Shown piece after piece: positions 16,605-24,585 of a DNA stretch of 25,788 bases. The translations under genes and the position numbers were made by a program. The first letter of the stretch is position 1; every line of letters begins with the position of its first letter. The notes under the pieces were generated by a model. The model saw only the letters and a program-made list of their open reading frames with translations, did no database searches and had not been told where the DNA came from. The DNA is taken from contig JBEKLG010000010.1 in assembly GCA_050010315.1 (NCBI GenBank), positions 1 through 25,788 of the forward strand, in the 5' to 3' direction. Origin of the DNA: Bog-793 sp050010315. Lineage in GTDB: Bacteria; Actinomycetota; Acidimicrobiia; Acidimicrobiales; Bog-793.

Positions 16605-18206
16605 TCAGGCGAGCGCGACGAGATCGGCGAGGTCGTCACTCCAGTAGTCCTCGACGCCGTCGGGCATGAGCAGGACCCGCTCTGGCCGGAGGGCTTCGAC
16701 AGCGCCGGGGTCGTGGGTGACGAGCACGATCGCCCCTGCGTAACGTCGCAGCGACGCGAGGACCTCGGCTCGGCTCGCCGGGTCGAGGTTGTTCGTCGGC
16801 TCGTCGAGAAGCAGGACGTTCGCCGGAGAAACGACCAGGCAAACCAGCGCGAGCCGGGTCTTCTCCCCGCCGGAGAGGGTGCCAGCTCGCTGGTCGATCC
16901 GCTCGCCGCTAAAGAGAAACGCGCCAAGGACGCGCCGCAGCTCGACATCGGTCATCGCCGGTGGGGCGGCGGTTCGGACGTTGGCGAAGACAGACGCGTC
17001 CGGGTCGAGCGTCTCGTGTTCCTGCGCGTAGTAGCCGAGGCACAAGCCGTGCCCGGCAGCGACGACACCCGCGTCGACGGGCTCGATCCCAGCGAGCACG
17101 CGCAGCAGGGTCGTCTTGCCGGCCCCGTTGAGTCCGAGCACGACGATCCGCGCCCCACGGTCGACCGCGAGGTCGACTCCCCGGAATACCTCCACCGAGC
17201 CGAAGCACTTCGCCAGCCCGCTCGCCGCGAGCGGCGTTCTGCCGCAAGGGGACGGATCGGGAAAACGGATTCTCGCGACCTTCTCGCGGCGACGCAGCGC
17301 CGGCAGTCCCGCCACGAGACCGGCCGCGCGCCGATCGAGGCTGTGCGCGGCCGCGGCCTTCGTCGCCTTGGCCCGCATCCGGTCAGCCTGCTCGCGTAGC
17401 GCGGCGATCTTCCGCTCGGCGTTGGCGCGCTCCCGAGCACGCCGGCGATCGTCGGCCGCCTGTTGTTCGAGGTAGGCGCGCCAGCCGACGTTGTAGATGT
17501 CGAGCGTCGCCCGGGTCGCGTCGAGGTGGAAGACGCGGTTGACCGTCGCCTCGAGCAGGACGGCATCGTGGCTGATGACGACACAGCCTCCCTCGTGGGC
17601 ACGGAGAAAGGTCCGGAGCCAGGCGATCGAATCAGCGTCGAGATGGTTCGTCGGCTCGTCGAGGAGCAGCGTCGGCGCACCGGAGAACAGGACCCGCGCG
17701 AGCTCGACGCGCCTCCGTTGGCCGCCTGACAGCGTGCCGAGCGGCTGGGTGAGCACGTTCGCCGGCAACCCGAGGCTCGAGGCGATCGAGGCAGCCTCCG
17801 ACTCCGCCGCCCAGCCGCCCCGCGCAGCGAACCGCGCTTCCGCCCGCGCGTAGCGGGCCATCGCGTCCTGGTTGTCGCCCGCGGCGGACGTGCCCATCTG
17901 CGCGGCCGCCTCGGCGAGCTCGTCACGGATCCGCACCAGCCCACGTGCCGACAGGATCCGGTGGCCGGCGATCTCGTCGAGATCCCCGGTCCTCGGATCC
18001 TGGGGGAGGTAGGCGACCGCGCCGCCACGTCGGACTGACCCCTTCGCCGGCAGCGCTTCGCCCGCGAGGACGCGGGTGAGCGTCGTCTTGCCGGCGCCAT
18101 TGCGGCCGACGAGGCCGATCCGATCACCCCGACCGACGTGGAACGTCGCACCCCGAAGGAGTGTCCGGGCACCGGCGGCGAGTTCGAGGTCGGAGGCGTT
18201 CAGCAT
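16605..18206 (-). CDS. ABC-F family ATPase
   Basis: A 533-residue soluble protein with two ABC ATPase domains and no membrane segment, the ABC-F plan. Domain 1: Walker A GRNGAGKT (34-41), signature LSGGQRRRVELARVL, Walker B LLLDEPTNHLD, ISHD. An arginine/alanine-rich helical linker (ADDRRRARERANAERK...) corresponds to the P-site tRNA interaction motif. Domain 2: GLNGAGKTT, LSGGEKTRLALVCLV, LLLDEPTNNLD, THD. ABC-F proteins bind the ribosomal E site and either ease stalled translation or protect ribosomes from antibiotics; this housekeeping-looking actinobacterial type cannot be assigned to resistance from sequence. I start it at ATG 18206 (MLNASDLELAAGARTLL), where family similarity begins; an ATG at 18248 adds 14 residues and neither has a good ribosome site. 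Confidence 0.92.
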   Translation of the reverse strand: MLNASDLELAAGARTLLRGATFHVGRGDRIGLVGRNGAGKTTLTRVLAGEALPAKGSVRRGGAVAYLPQDPRTGDLDEIAGHRILSARGLVRIRDELAEAAAQMGTSAAGDNQDAMARYARAEARFAARGGWAAESEAASIASSLGLPANVLTQPLGTLSGGQRRRVELARVLFSGAPTLLLDEPTNHLDADSIAWLRTFLRAHEGGCVVISHDAVLLEATVNRVFHLDATRATLDIYNVGWRAYLEQQAADDRRRARERANAERKIAALREQADRMRAKATKAAAAHSLDRRAAGLVAGLPALRRREKVARIRFPDPSPCGRTPLAASGLAKCFGSVEVFRGVDLAVDRGARIVVLGLNGAGKTTLLRVLAGIEPVDAGVVAAGHGLCLGYYAQEHETLDPDASVFANVRTAAPPAMTDVELRRVLGAFLFSGERIDQRAGTLSGGEKTRLALVCLVVSPANVLLLDEPTNNLDPASRAEVLASLRRYAGAIVLVTHDPGAVEALRPERVLLMPDGVEDYWSDDLADLVALA

Positions 18207-18359
18207 CAGCGCGAGGTGAGAATGGCCCGTCGCGGCGGTCAAAGACATCGGGAGGGGCGCGTGCCAAGCATCGCGCCGATTCGGCGCCTCCGTGACAGCT
18301 CGGCTGCTGCCTCCAGGGCCGCGGTCACCGCCTTGAAAGATGACTCGCGGCCGCGCGCC

Positions 18360-18390
18360 TTGACGACCCGAAGTCCGCGGTGCCTAGGTT
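18360..18390 (+). promoter_or_regulatory. Candidate promoter for the CFA synthase gene
   Basis: TTGACG (18360-18365) and TAGGTT (18385-18390) are spaced 19 bp apart. The -10-like hexamer ends 5 bp before the ATG at 18396, so transcription would start at or next to the start codon and give a leaderless message. This fits the lack of a well-spaced ribosome site. The spacing is longer than ideal. Confidence 0.35.
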
Positions 18391-18395
18391 GGGAG

Positions 18396-19721
18396 ATGCC
18401 CAGCAACGTCACCCAGGCCAGCGCCGATTCCCCCGCCGCGGCGACGATCGTCCCGCGGCTCTCGAAGACCGCGAGCCGTCGCCGCCTGCGGGACAGGCTC
18501 TCCCGGGCGGTCCTCGTCCGCCTGCTCGAATCGCTGCACGACGGCGCGCTTGCCATCACCGAAAACGGCGAGCGGCGAGTGTTCGGCAAGCCGGTCGACG
18601 GTCTGGCGGTCCCCGAGATCACCGTGCGGTCGCCCGCGGCATGGACCGCCGTTGCCACCGGCGGAAGCAGCGGGCTCGGACGCGGCTTCTTCTCGGGGGA
18701 ATGGTCGGTCGACGACCTCGATGACCTCGTCGTGATGGTCCGCGTCATCATCCGCAACCTCGAGGCCACGGAACGCCCCCAGCGAATGGTGCACCGGTTT
18801 TTGGCGCCGTTGCTCTGGGCACGGGTCCGGTTCCTCGAACGACCCGGCCGGCGCGCCGCGGACCGCCGGAACATCCGCGCCCATTACGACCTCAGCAATG
18901 AGTTCTTCTCCCTCTTCCTCGACGAGACGATGACCTACTCCTGTGCGCTATTCGACTCGGTCGAGACGTCGCTTCATGAGGCACAGGTCGCCAAGCTCGA
19001 CCGCCTCTGTCACAATTTGCGGCTCACCGCCGTCGACCACGTGCTCGAGATCGGCACCGGTTGGGGTGGCTTCGCCATCCACGCGGCGCGTAAGTACGGC
19101 TGTCGGGTGACGACGACCACGCTCTCGCGCCGACAGTTCGAGCTCACCACGGACCGAGTCGCGCGTGCGGGCCTCGCCGACCGGGTCACGGTGCTGAACA
19201 GCGACTACCGGGACCTGGATGGGAGCTTTGACAAGCTCGTCTCGATCGAGATGATCGAGGCCGTCGACTGGCGCCAGTACCCCAGGTTCTTCGCCAAGTG
19301 CGCGGGCCTCCTCCAGCCGGGCGGGCTGATGGCACTACAGGCGATCGTCATCGCCGACCGGTACTTCGCCCGCGCCAAGCAGAGCAGGGACTTCATCAAG
19401 CGCTACATCTTCCCGGGGGGTTGCCTGCCTTCGGTTGCGGCCATCCTCGAGACGACGTCGAAGGTGACCGACCTCGGGCTCGTGGCCCTCGATGACATCG
19501 GGTCGCACTACGCCGAGACGCTGCGCCGCTGGCGGGCCGGACTCGAGGCGCACGCCGACGAGCTCAAGCCGCTCGGCTTCGACGAGTCAGTTCACCTGCT
19601 CTTCGACTTCTACTTTTGCTACTGCGAGGCCGCGTTCAGCGAGCGGCGGATCTCAGACGTCCAGCTCCTTTTCGCCCGGTCACGCTGGCGCGCCGAAAGA
19701 CTCGCCGCCCCGCCGAGCTGA
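18396..19721 (+). CDS. cfa: Cyclopropane-fatty-acyl-phospholipid synthase family methyltransferase
   Basis: A 441-residue SAM-dependent enzyme acting on unsaturated acyl chains of membrane phospholipids. The N-terminal part (about 50-150) is the lipid-binding region typical of full-length CFA synthases (FFSGEWSVDDLDDLVVMV). The core starts with NIRAHYDLSNEFFSLFLDETMTYSCALF, then SAM motif HVLEIGTGWGGFA (215-227), VTTTTLSRRQFE, VSIEMIEAV and YIFPGGCLPS, the established CFA landmarks. In actinobacteria relatives include cyclopropane synthases and the UfaA1/tuberculostearate enzymes, so methylene versus methyl addition is not settled. Start at ATG 18396 was chosen because the frame upstream overlaps the divergent ABC-F gene. 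It is divergent from the ABC-F gene (189 bp apart). Confidence 0.93.
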   Translation: MPSNVTQASADSPAAATIVPRLSKTASRRRLRDRLSRAVLVRLLESLHDGALAITENGERRVFGKPVDGLAVPEITVRSPAAWTAVATGGSSGLGRGFFSGEWSVDDLDDLVVMVRVIIRNLEATERPQRMVHRFLAPLLWARVRFLERPGRRAADRRNIRAHYDLSNEFFSLFLDETMTYSCALFDSVETSLHEAQVAKLDRLCHNLRLTAVDHVLEIGTGWGGFAIHAARKYGCRVTTTTLSRRQFELTTDRVARAGLADRVTVLNSDYRDLDGSFDKLVSIEMIEAVDWRQYPRFFAKCAGLLQPGGLMALQAIVIADRYFARAKQSRDFIKRYIFPGGCLPSVAAILETTSKVTDLGLVALDDIGSHYAETLRRWRAGLEAHADELKPLGFDESVHLLFDFYFCYCEAAFSERRISDVQLLFARSRWRAERLAAPPS

Positions 19722-19896
19722 CGGCCTGCCCGAGGAGCGACCCGCCGGCTCGATCCTCGCCATCCGCGCCTTCTCGGCGGGGTCGGCAGGCGGATTGTCG
19801 ACGCCGCACCGAGGCTCTCGAGATCCAGGAGGGCAAGCCCGGACGCATCGATCCCGAGGCGCAAGTCGCGATGGCCGTCCCCGCGGGCCGGTGAAC

Positions 19897-20415
19897 TCAC
19901 CCCCCAACTAGGACTTGCCACCCCGACACGGAGACGTCGACCTCCGAAGCTGTGCGCCGAAGCGTCGCCTCCGGGACCTCGTTGGCAAGCTCACGCTGCG
20001 CCCAGTAGTCGTTGCTCACGCCGTCGAACAACGCCTTGCGGAACTCGACGAGCTCGGCCGGCGCCGCGGCGAGGTAGCCGAAGATCGCAAGCGCGAACTC
20101 GATGTCGGCGAGCACCGGGGCGCGACCGTAAAGGCTGGCACGCCGCAGCGCGATGCCTACCGCGCCGGCGATGACATCCTCCCGCCGCTCCCCGGGTGCG
20201 AGCACGAGCCGGTCCGCCAGGCGCTCAGCCAGGAGCAAGGCGAAGCCCTGGTCGGGCCCGGCGGTCCCCGTGCCGCGGCCGGTCGGGGGTGGACCAGCCC
20301 GAAAGTCGGCGGGCCGGTCGGCGCGCCACGGGCGCGGCGGACCAAGACGGTACCCGGGCCGCACCATGTCGGCCCGCGCGATCGGAACGAATCTCGGTTG
20401 GGTAATTGGGCTCAC
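19897..20415 (-). CDS. Conserved hypothetical protein, last gene after ilvE
   Basis: A 172-residue protein without a domain I can name. From ARADMVRPGYRLGPPRPW onwards the wording looks like a conserved actinobacterial family of unknown function (GPDQGFALLLAERLADRLVLAPGE, AGAVGIALRRASLYGRAPVLADIEFAL, ELVEFRKALFDGV). It is mostly helical, soluble, and has no catalytic or metal motif that stands out; the Pro/Gly/Arg-rich first 45 residues look disordered. GTG at 20415 is the longest start; ATG at 20367 would begin just before the conserved part. Neither has a good ribosome site. It starts 32 bp after the ilvE stop on the same strand, so it is probably cotranscribed with leuB-ilvE. I infer no function. 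Confidence 0.75.
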   Translation of the reverse strand: MSPITQPRFVPIARADMVRPGYRLGPPRPWRADRPADFRAGPPPTGRGTGTAGPDQGFALLLAERLADRLVLAPGERREDVIAGAVGIALRRASLYGRAPVLADIEFALAIFGYLAAAPAELVEFRKALFDGVSNDYWAQRELANEVPEATLRRTASEVDVSVSGWQVLVGG

Positions 20416-20447
20416 CTCATCGGCCGGGGAAGGATCCGATCCCCCGA

Positions 20448-21374
20448 CTAGTTGACGTAGTCCAGCCAGTCCTTGTACTGGTCAATCTCGCCCCGCACGG
20501 CTCTGGAGAAAACCCCCTGGATCGCGCGGGTCATCGGGCCGGGAGTGCCGTCCCCGATCACGCGATCGTCGACCGAGGCGATCGGCACCACCTCCGCCGC
20601 CGTCCCGGTGAGGAACGCCTCTTCGGCGACATACAGGTCGGAGCGGCGCAGCGACTCCTCGAAGGCCTCATAGCCGAGGTCACCCGCGATCGTCATCACC
20701 GATTCCGCGGTGATCCCCTCGAGCGCGACGGACGTCGAGGTCCGGGGCGTGAGCAGGCGACCCCGGCGGACGAGGAAGATGTTCTCCCCCGTGCACTCGG
20801 AAAGGTAGCCGTCGGTCGTGCACATCACGGCTTCCTCGTAACCCGCGAGGATCGCCTCGACCTTGGCGAGCGACGAGTTCATGTACATGCCGGTCGCCTT
20901 TGCCGAGGCCGGCACCGACCGCGGGTCGTTTCGTGCCCAGGAGCTGACCTTCACCCGGGCGCCGTGCGCGATTGCCTCGTCGCCAAGGTACGCAGCCCAG
21001 GGCCAGGCGGCGATGGCGACGTGCACCTCCGAGACCAGCGGATTGAGACCCATGTCCCCGTAGCCGTAGTAGACGATCGGTCGGATGTAGCAAGCATCGA
21101 GACCGGTCGTCCGCACCGTCGTCAAGACGGCCTCGTAGAGCTCCGCTTCGCTGAAGGGCAGGTTCATCATCAGCGTCCGCGCCGACCGGGCGAGCCGGGC
21201 GACGTGGTCGGTGAGACGGAAAACGGCGGGTCCGTTCGCGGTCCGATAGGCGCGGATGCCTTCGAATACCCCAGTCCCGTAGTGAAGCGAATGCGTGAGG
21301 ACGTGGACATTGGCGTCAGCCCAGTCCACGAGCTCACCGTCCATCCAGATCTTCTCTGTCGGAGTGAGCGGCAT
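20448..21374 (-). CDS. ilvE: Branched-chain amino acid aminotransferase
   Basis: A 308-residue class IV PLP enzyme that interconverts branched-chain 2-oxoacids with leucine, isoleucine and valine using glutamate. It starts KIWMDGELVDWADANVHVLTHSLHYGTGVFEGIRAY, the typical fold-type IV opening. The PLP lysine is Lys159 in SAKATGMYMN, at the same number as in E. coli IlvE; ECTGENIFLVRRG, LEGITAESVM and EEAFLTGTAAEVVPI are the remaining hallmarks. I choose ATG 21374 because AAAGG lies 8 nt upstream; GTG at 21380 would overlap the leuB stop. Two bases separate leuB from this ATG, so translational coupling is likely. Confidence 0.96.
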   Translation of the reverse strand: MPLTPTEKIWMDGELVDWADANVHVLTHSLHYGTGVFEGIRAYRTANGPAVFRLTDHVARLARSARTLMMNLPFSEAELYEAVLTTVRTTGLDACYIRPIVYYGYGDMGLNPLVSEVHVAIAAWPWAAYLGDEAIAHGARVKVSSWARNDPRSVPASAKATGMYMNSSLAKVEAILAGYEEAVMCTTDGYLSECTGENIFLVRRGRLLTPRTSTSVALEGITAESVMTIAGDLGYEAFEESLRRSDLYVAEEAFLTGTAAEVVPIASVDDRVIGDGTPGPMTRAIQGVFSRAVRGEIDQYKDWLDYVN

Positions 21375-21376
21375 CG

Positions 21377-22402
21377 TCACAACCTTTCTGCGACGGCGTC
21401 GCCGATCGCGGTCGTCGTCAATGAGGTACCGCGTGCCGCCATTTCCGACTGCACGTCCAGCACGGCCTTCTTCATCCTCGCCCCCGCCCCCTCGTCACCG
21501 AGCCATTCCACCATCATTGCGGCAGATCGGATCGCGGCGAGCGGGTTCGCCCGTCCGGTGCCGACGATGTCGTGGGCAGCCCCGTGGACCGGCTCGAAAA
21601 GGGACGGCGCCGTGCGCTCCGGGTTGAGGTTGGCTGACGCCGCAAGGCCGATTCCGCCCGTCACCGCGCCAGCGAGATCGCTCAGGATGTCGCCGAAGAG
21701 GTTGTCGGTGACGATGACGTCGTAGCGGTCGGCCTCTGTTGCGAGGTAGATGCAGGCCGCGTCGACGTGGTTGTACGCCGTGGCGATCTCGGGGAATTCG
21801 GCGGCCACCTCACCAAAGGCGCGGCTCCACAGATCGCCCGCGTAGGTGAGGACGTTCGTCTTGTGGACAAGCGTCACCGAATGACGCGGCCGCGTCCTGG
21901 CCAGGTCGAACGCGAAGCGCAGGCAGCGTTCGACCCCGCGGCGGGTGTTCACCGAGCCCTGCGTCGCGACCTCCCAGGGCGAACCAAGACGCAGCAGGCC
22001 CCCCTCGCCCGCGTAGGGACCCTCGGTGTTCTCCCGGACGATGCAGAGGTCAGCTGCAGGCGCGATGGCGCCGGGAATCCCGTTGCAAGGCCGCAGATTG
22101 ACATAGAGATCGAGCTCAAAGCGGAGCCGGAGCAATAGACCCCGCTCCAGCGCCCCGGCGGGTACATCCACGGATCCGACCGGCGGCCCAACCGCCCCGA
22201 GCAGGATCGCGTCGTGGCCGCGCAGCTCTTCCAGCACGCCGTCGGGCAGGGCCTCTCCGGTGCGCAAGTAGCGGTCCGCACCGAGGTCGTAGTCGGTTGT
22301 TGCGCACCGAACACCGGCGGCCGCGACGACCTTCAGCGCCTCGGCGACGACGTCAGGTCCGATGCCGTCTCCCCTGATCACTGCGATTCTGTAGGTGGTC
22401 AA
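21377..22402 (-). CDS. leuB: 3-Isopropylmalate dehydrogenase
   Basis: A 341-residue NAD-dependent oxidative decarboxylase, third step of leucine synthesis: 3-isopropylmalate to 2-oxoisocaproate. It opens YRIAVIRGDGIGPDVVAEAL and carries IVRENTEGPYAG, catalytic Lys181 in HKTNVL, metal-binding Asp238 and Asp242 in NLFGDILSD, and FEPVHGAAHDIVGTGRANP, the NAD-binding loop. The start is TTG at 22402, preceded by GAGGG at about 4 nt; this gives the family's usual N-terminus. An upstream ATG at 22504 would add a low-complexity extension without similarity. It is the first gene of leuB-ilvE-unknown. Isocitrate or tartrate dehydrogenase relatives are possible but the leu context decides. Confidence 0.94.
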   Translation of the reverse strand: MTTYRIAVIRGDGIGPDVVAEALKVVAAAGVRCATTDYDLGADRYLRTGEALPDGVLEELRGHDAILLGAVGPPVGSVDVPAGALERGLLLRLRFELDLYVNLRPCNGIPGAIAPAADLCIVRENTEGPYAGEGGLLRLGSPWEVATQGSVNTRRGVERCLRFAFDLARTRPRHSVTLVHKTNVLTYAGDLWSRAFGEVAAEFPEIATAYNHVDAACIYLATEADRYDVIVTDNLFGDILSDLAGAVTGGIGLAASANLNPERTAPSLFEPVHGAAHDIVGTGRANPLAAIRSAAMMVEWLGDEGAGARMKKAVLDVQSEMAARGTSLTTTAIGDAVAERL

Positions 22403-22567
22403 GTACCCTCGACTCTGTTCGCCCGAATTCCACGTCGGCGGGGAATCGCCTGGCGAGCGACCACCGTCTTTTCCGTCGTCCACGGAATGGGCAAGAAGGC
22501 GCACGCCAATCGGGCACCCACCTCAATGACGTCGGCCCGTGGCCCGATCGCCAAGACGCGACAAGTC

Positions 22568-22592
22568 TGACGGGTGGCTGGCGACCCCGTCA
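22568..22592. repeat. Inverted repeat in the leuB/greA control region
   Basis: TGACGGG (22568-22574) and CCCGTCA (22586-22592) form a perfect 7-bp dyad with an 11-bp centre, ending about 70 bp before the greA -10. Position and symmetry would suit a regulator site, but no family consensus is recognised. Confidence 0.35.
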
Positions 22593-22660
22593 ATCTGCCG
22601 CACACGTGCCGATAGCCCCTGACACATCGATTGCCGCCCAGACGCCGCTGCCCGACCCGG

Positions 22661-22666
22661 TATCCT
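22661..22666 (+). promoter_or_regulatory. -10 element of greA, leaderless transcript
   Basis: TATCCT fits the actinobacterial TANNNT -10. It ends 7 bp before the GTG of greA, placing the transcript start at the start codon. No purine-rich ribosome site precedes the GTG. A convincing -35 at the usual spacing is not seen. Confidence 0.6.
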
Positions 22667-22673
22667 CGGATCG

Positions 22674-23138
22674 GTGAGCGAGACCCACCTGTCCCCGGAG
22701 ACCCACGCCCGGCTCGTAGACGAGCTTGAGGATCTGACGACGCGGGGCCGGATCGAGATCGCCCGGGCGATCGAGGCGGCACGGGCACTCGGTGACCTGT
22801 CGGAGAACGGCGACTACCACGCGGCCAAGGACGCCCAGGGCAAGATGGAGTCGCGGATCCGCCAGCTGCAGCAGATGCTGAGCACCGCCGTCATCGTCGG
22901 GACGGCCTCGGCGGGCGACGAGGTCGCCGCCGGCTCGATCGTCGGCATCCGCTACGAGGATGACGAGCGCGTCGAGCGCTTCCTCGTCGGTTCGATCGAA
23001 GAGCGCCGTGACGACGTCGCCGTGATCTCGGTCGGGTCCCCGCTCGGGCAAGCCCTCCTCGGGCACCGCGCCGGGGACCGCATTTCCTACGAGGCGCCGA
23101 ATGGTCGGCTCGAGGTCGAGCTCGTCACGGTCGACTGA
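22674..23138 (+). CDS. greA: Transcription elongation factor GreA
   Basis: A 154-residue factor that enters the RNA polymerase secondary channel and stimulates cleavage of backtracked RNA. The N-terminal coiled coil (about 8-75) has the tip residues Asp41 and Glu44 in ALGDLSENGDYHAAKDAQG, the same numbering as E. coli GreA. The C-terminal FKBP-like domain is seen in GSIVGIRYEDDE, SVGSPLGQALLGHRAGD and VELVTVD. Start at GTG 22674 without a ribosome site, consistent with leaderless translation. It is followed 7 bp later by leuC, making it the head of a greA-leuC-leuD unit, an unusual partner set. Confidence 0.96.
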   Translation: MSETHLSPETHARLVDELEDLTTRGRIEIARAIEAARALGDLSENGDYHAAKDAQGKMESRIRQLQQMLSTAVIVGTASAGDEVAAGSIVGIRYEDDERVERFLVGSIEERRDDVAVISVGSPLGQALLGHRAGDRISYEAPNGRLEVELVTVD

Positions 23139-23145
23139 GAGCCCG

Positions 23146-24555
23146 ATGAGACACGAAACGCTCGCCGAGAAGCTCTGGAACAGCCACGTCGTGCACGCCG
23201 GCAGGGACGGTTCTGAGCCGGACCTGCTCTACATCGACCTCCACCTCGTCAACGACGTCACCTCCCCCCAGGCCTTCGAAGGGCTGCGACTCGCGGGCCG
23301 TCGCGTGCGCCGGCCGGATCTCACAGTCGCGACGGCGGACCACAACGTCCCGACGACCGAGGTCAGCGGGTTGATCAGCGACCCGATCTCCCGGCGCCAG
23401 CTCGAGGCGCTGGCGCGTAACTGCGCCGAGTTCGGCGTCACCTACTACCCGATGGGCGACGTCAACCAGGGAATCGAGCACATCATCGGCCCCGAACTGG
23501 GTCTGACCCTCCCGGGAATGACCATCGTGTGCGGTGACAGCCACACCGCGACGCACGGCGCCTTCGGCGCCCTCGCCTTCGGAATCGGCACCTCCGAGGT
23601 CGAGCACGTGCTCGCCACCCAGACGCTCCCCCAGAAGCGCCCGAGGGCGATGGCGGTCGAGATCGGGGGCGAGCTCCCGGAGGGCGTTGCCGCAAAAGAC
23701 ATTGCCCTGTCGGTGATCCGCACGATCGGCACGGCCGGTGGCGTCGGCCACCTCATCGAGTACCGAGGCAGCGTCGTCCGGACGCTCTCGATGGAGGCGC
23801 GTATGACGATCTGCAACATGTCGATCGAGGCAGGCGCGCGGGCCGGCATGGTCGCCCCCGACGACACGACGTTCTCCTACATCGAAGGGCGCACCCACGC
23901 GCCCGTGGGGGCGCAGTGGGAAAGAGCACTCGACGCTTGGCGCCGGCTCGCGACCGACGACGGGGCGAGCTTCGACACCGTCGTGCGAATCGACGGGACC
24001 GCGATACGGCCCAGCGTCACCTGGGGAACGAACCCCGCGCAGGTCGTCGCGATCGACGAGGCCGTGCCGGACCCGGAATCGATCGCCGACCCGGACGTTC
24101 GCGATTCAGCTGCCCGGGCGCTTGCCTACATGGGCCTCGAGCCAGGCACGCGGATTGCGGATATCGCGGTCGACACGGTGTTCATCGGTTCCTGCACGAA
24201 TAGCCGCATCGAGGACCTCCGGGCCGCGGCTCGCGTCGCCGCGGGGCGCCGCGTGAAGCCGGGCCTGCGCGCCCTCGTCGTCCCCGGTTCGCACCGGGTG
24301 AAGGCGCAGGCGGAATCCGAGGGCCTCGACAGAATCTTCCTCGCCGCCGGCTTCGAATGGCGCGAACCAGGGTGCTCGATGTGCCTCGGCATGAACCCTG
24401 ATCAGCTCGCGCCCGGCGAGCGGTGCGCGTCGACGTCGAACCGGAACTTCGAGGGCCGCCAGGGCCCCGGCGGCAGGACGCACCTCGTCTCTCCCGCGGT
24501 CGCCGCCGCGACCGCGATCGCTGGACACTTTGCTACGCCCGATGCGATCGACTAG
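23146..24555 (+). CDS. leuC: 3-Isopropylmalate dehydratase large subunit
   Basis: A 469-residue subunit, normal length, of the [4Fe-4S] isomerase that converts 2-isopropylmalate to 3-isopropylmalate. It starts TLAEKLWNSHVV; TADHNVPT, VCGDSHTATHGAFGALAFGIGTSEVEHVLATQ and IEAGARAGMVAPDDTTF are the aconitase-fold signatures. Cluster cysteines are Cys350 (IGSCTN), Cys410 and Cys413 (GCSMCLGMNPD), matching the family's spacing. Active form is a LeuC-LeuD dimer. ATG 23146 lies 7 bp after the greA stop; GAGAG overlapping that stop is the likely ribosome site. Confidence 0.97.
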   Translation: MRHETLAEKLWNSHVVHAGRDGSEPDLLYIDLHLVNDVTSPQAFEGLRLAGRRVRRPDLTVATADHNVPTTEVSGLISDPISRRQLEALARNCAEFGVTYYPMGDVNQGIEHIIGPELGLTLPGMTIVCGDSHTATHGAFGALAFGIGTSEVEHVLATQTLPQKRPRAMAVEIGGELPEGVAAKDIALSVIRTIGTAGGVGHLIEYRGSVVRTLSMEARMTICNMSIEAGARAGMVAPDDTTFSYIEGRTHAPVGAQWERALDAWRRLATDDGASFDTVVRIDGTAIRPSVTWGTNPAQVVAIDEAVPDPESIADPDVRDSAARALAYMGLEPGTRIADIAVDTVFIGSCTNSRIEDLRAAARVAAGRRVKPGLRALVVPGSHRVKAQAESEGLDRIFLAAGFEWREPGCSMCLGMNPDQLAPGERCASTSNRNFEGRQGPGGRTHLVSPAVAAATAIAGHFATPDAID

Positions 24556-24585
24556 ACGGCGAGGCAGGATCGGAAGGGATCGACA

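Larger units (their letters stand above)
22403..22673. promoter_or_regulatory. Divergent control region between leuB and greA-leuCD
   Basis: This 271-bp region must drive both leucine gene units. No leader peptide with leucine codon runs, T-box or tRNA-like leader is visible. It contains an inverted repeat at 22568-22592 and a clear -10 element for greA at 22661-22666. No leuB promoter is obvious. Confidence 0.6.

Noticed and set aside
16379..16948. Upstream extension of the HtrA frame
   Set aside because: It covers the end of the ABC-F gene in another frame; ATG 16378 has a good ribosome site.
19741..19781. CCCGCCG/CGGCGGG dyad after the CFA synthase
   Set aside because: Only 7 bp with a 27-nt loop in very GC-rich DNA; expected by chance.
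22399..22788. Minus-strand frame of 129 codons in the leuB/greA gap
   Set aside because: It overlaps greA antisense, is Arg/Gly-rich and contains no leucine-rich leader.
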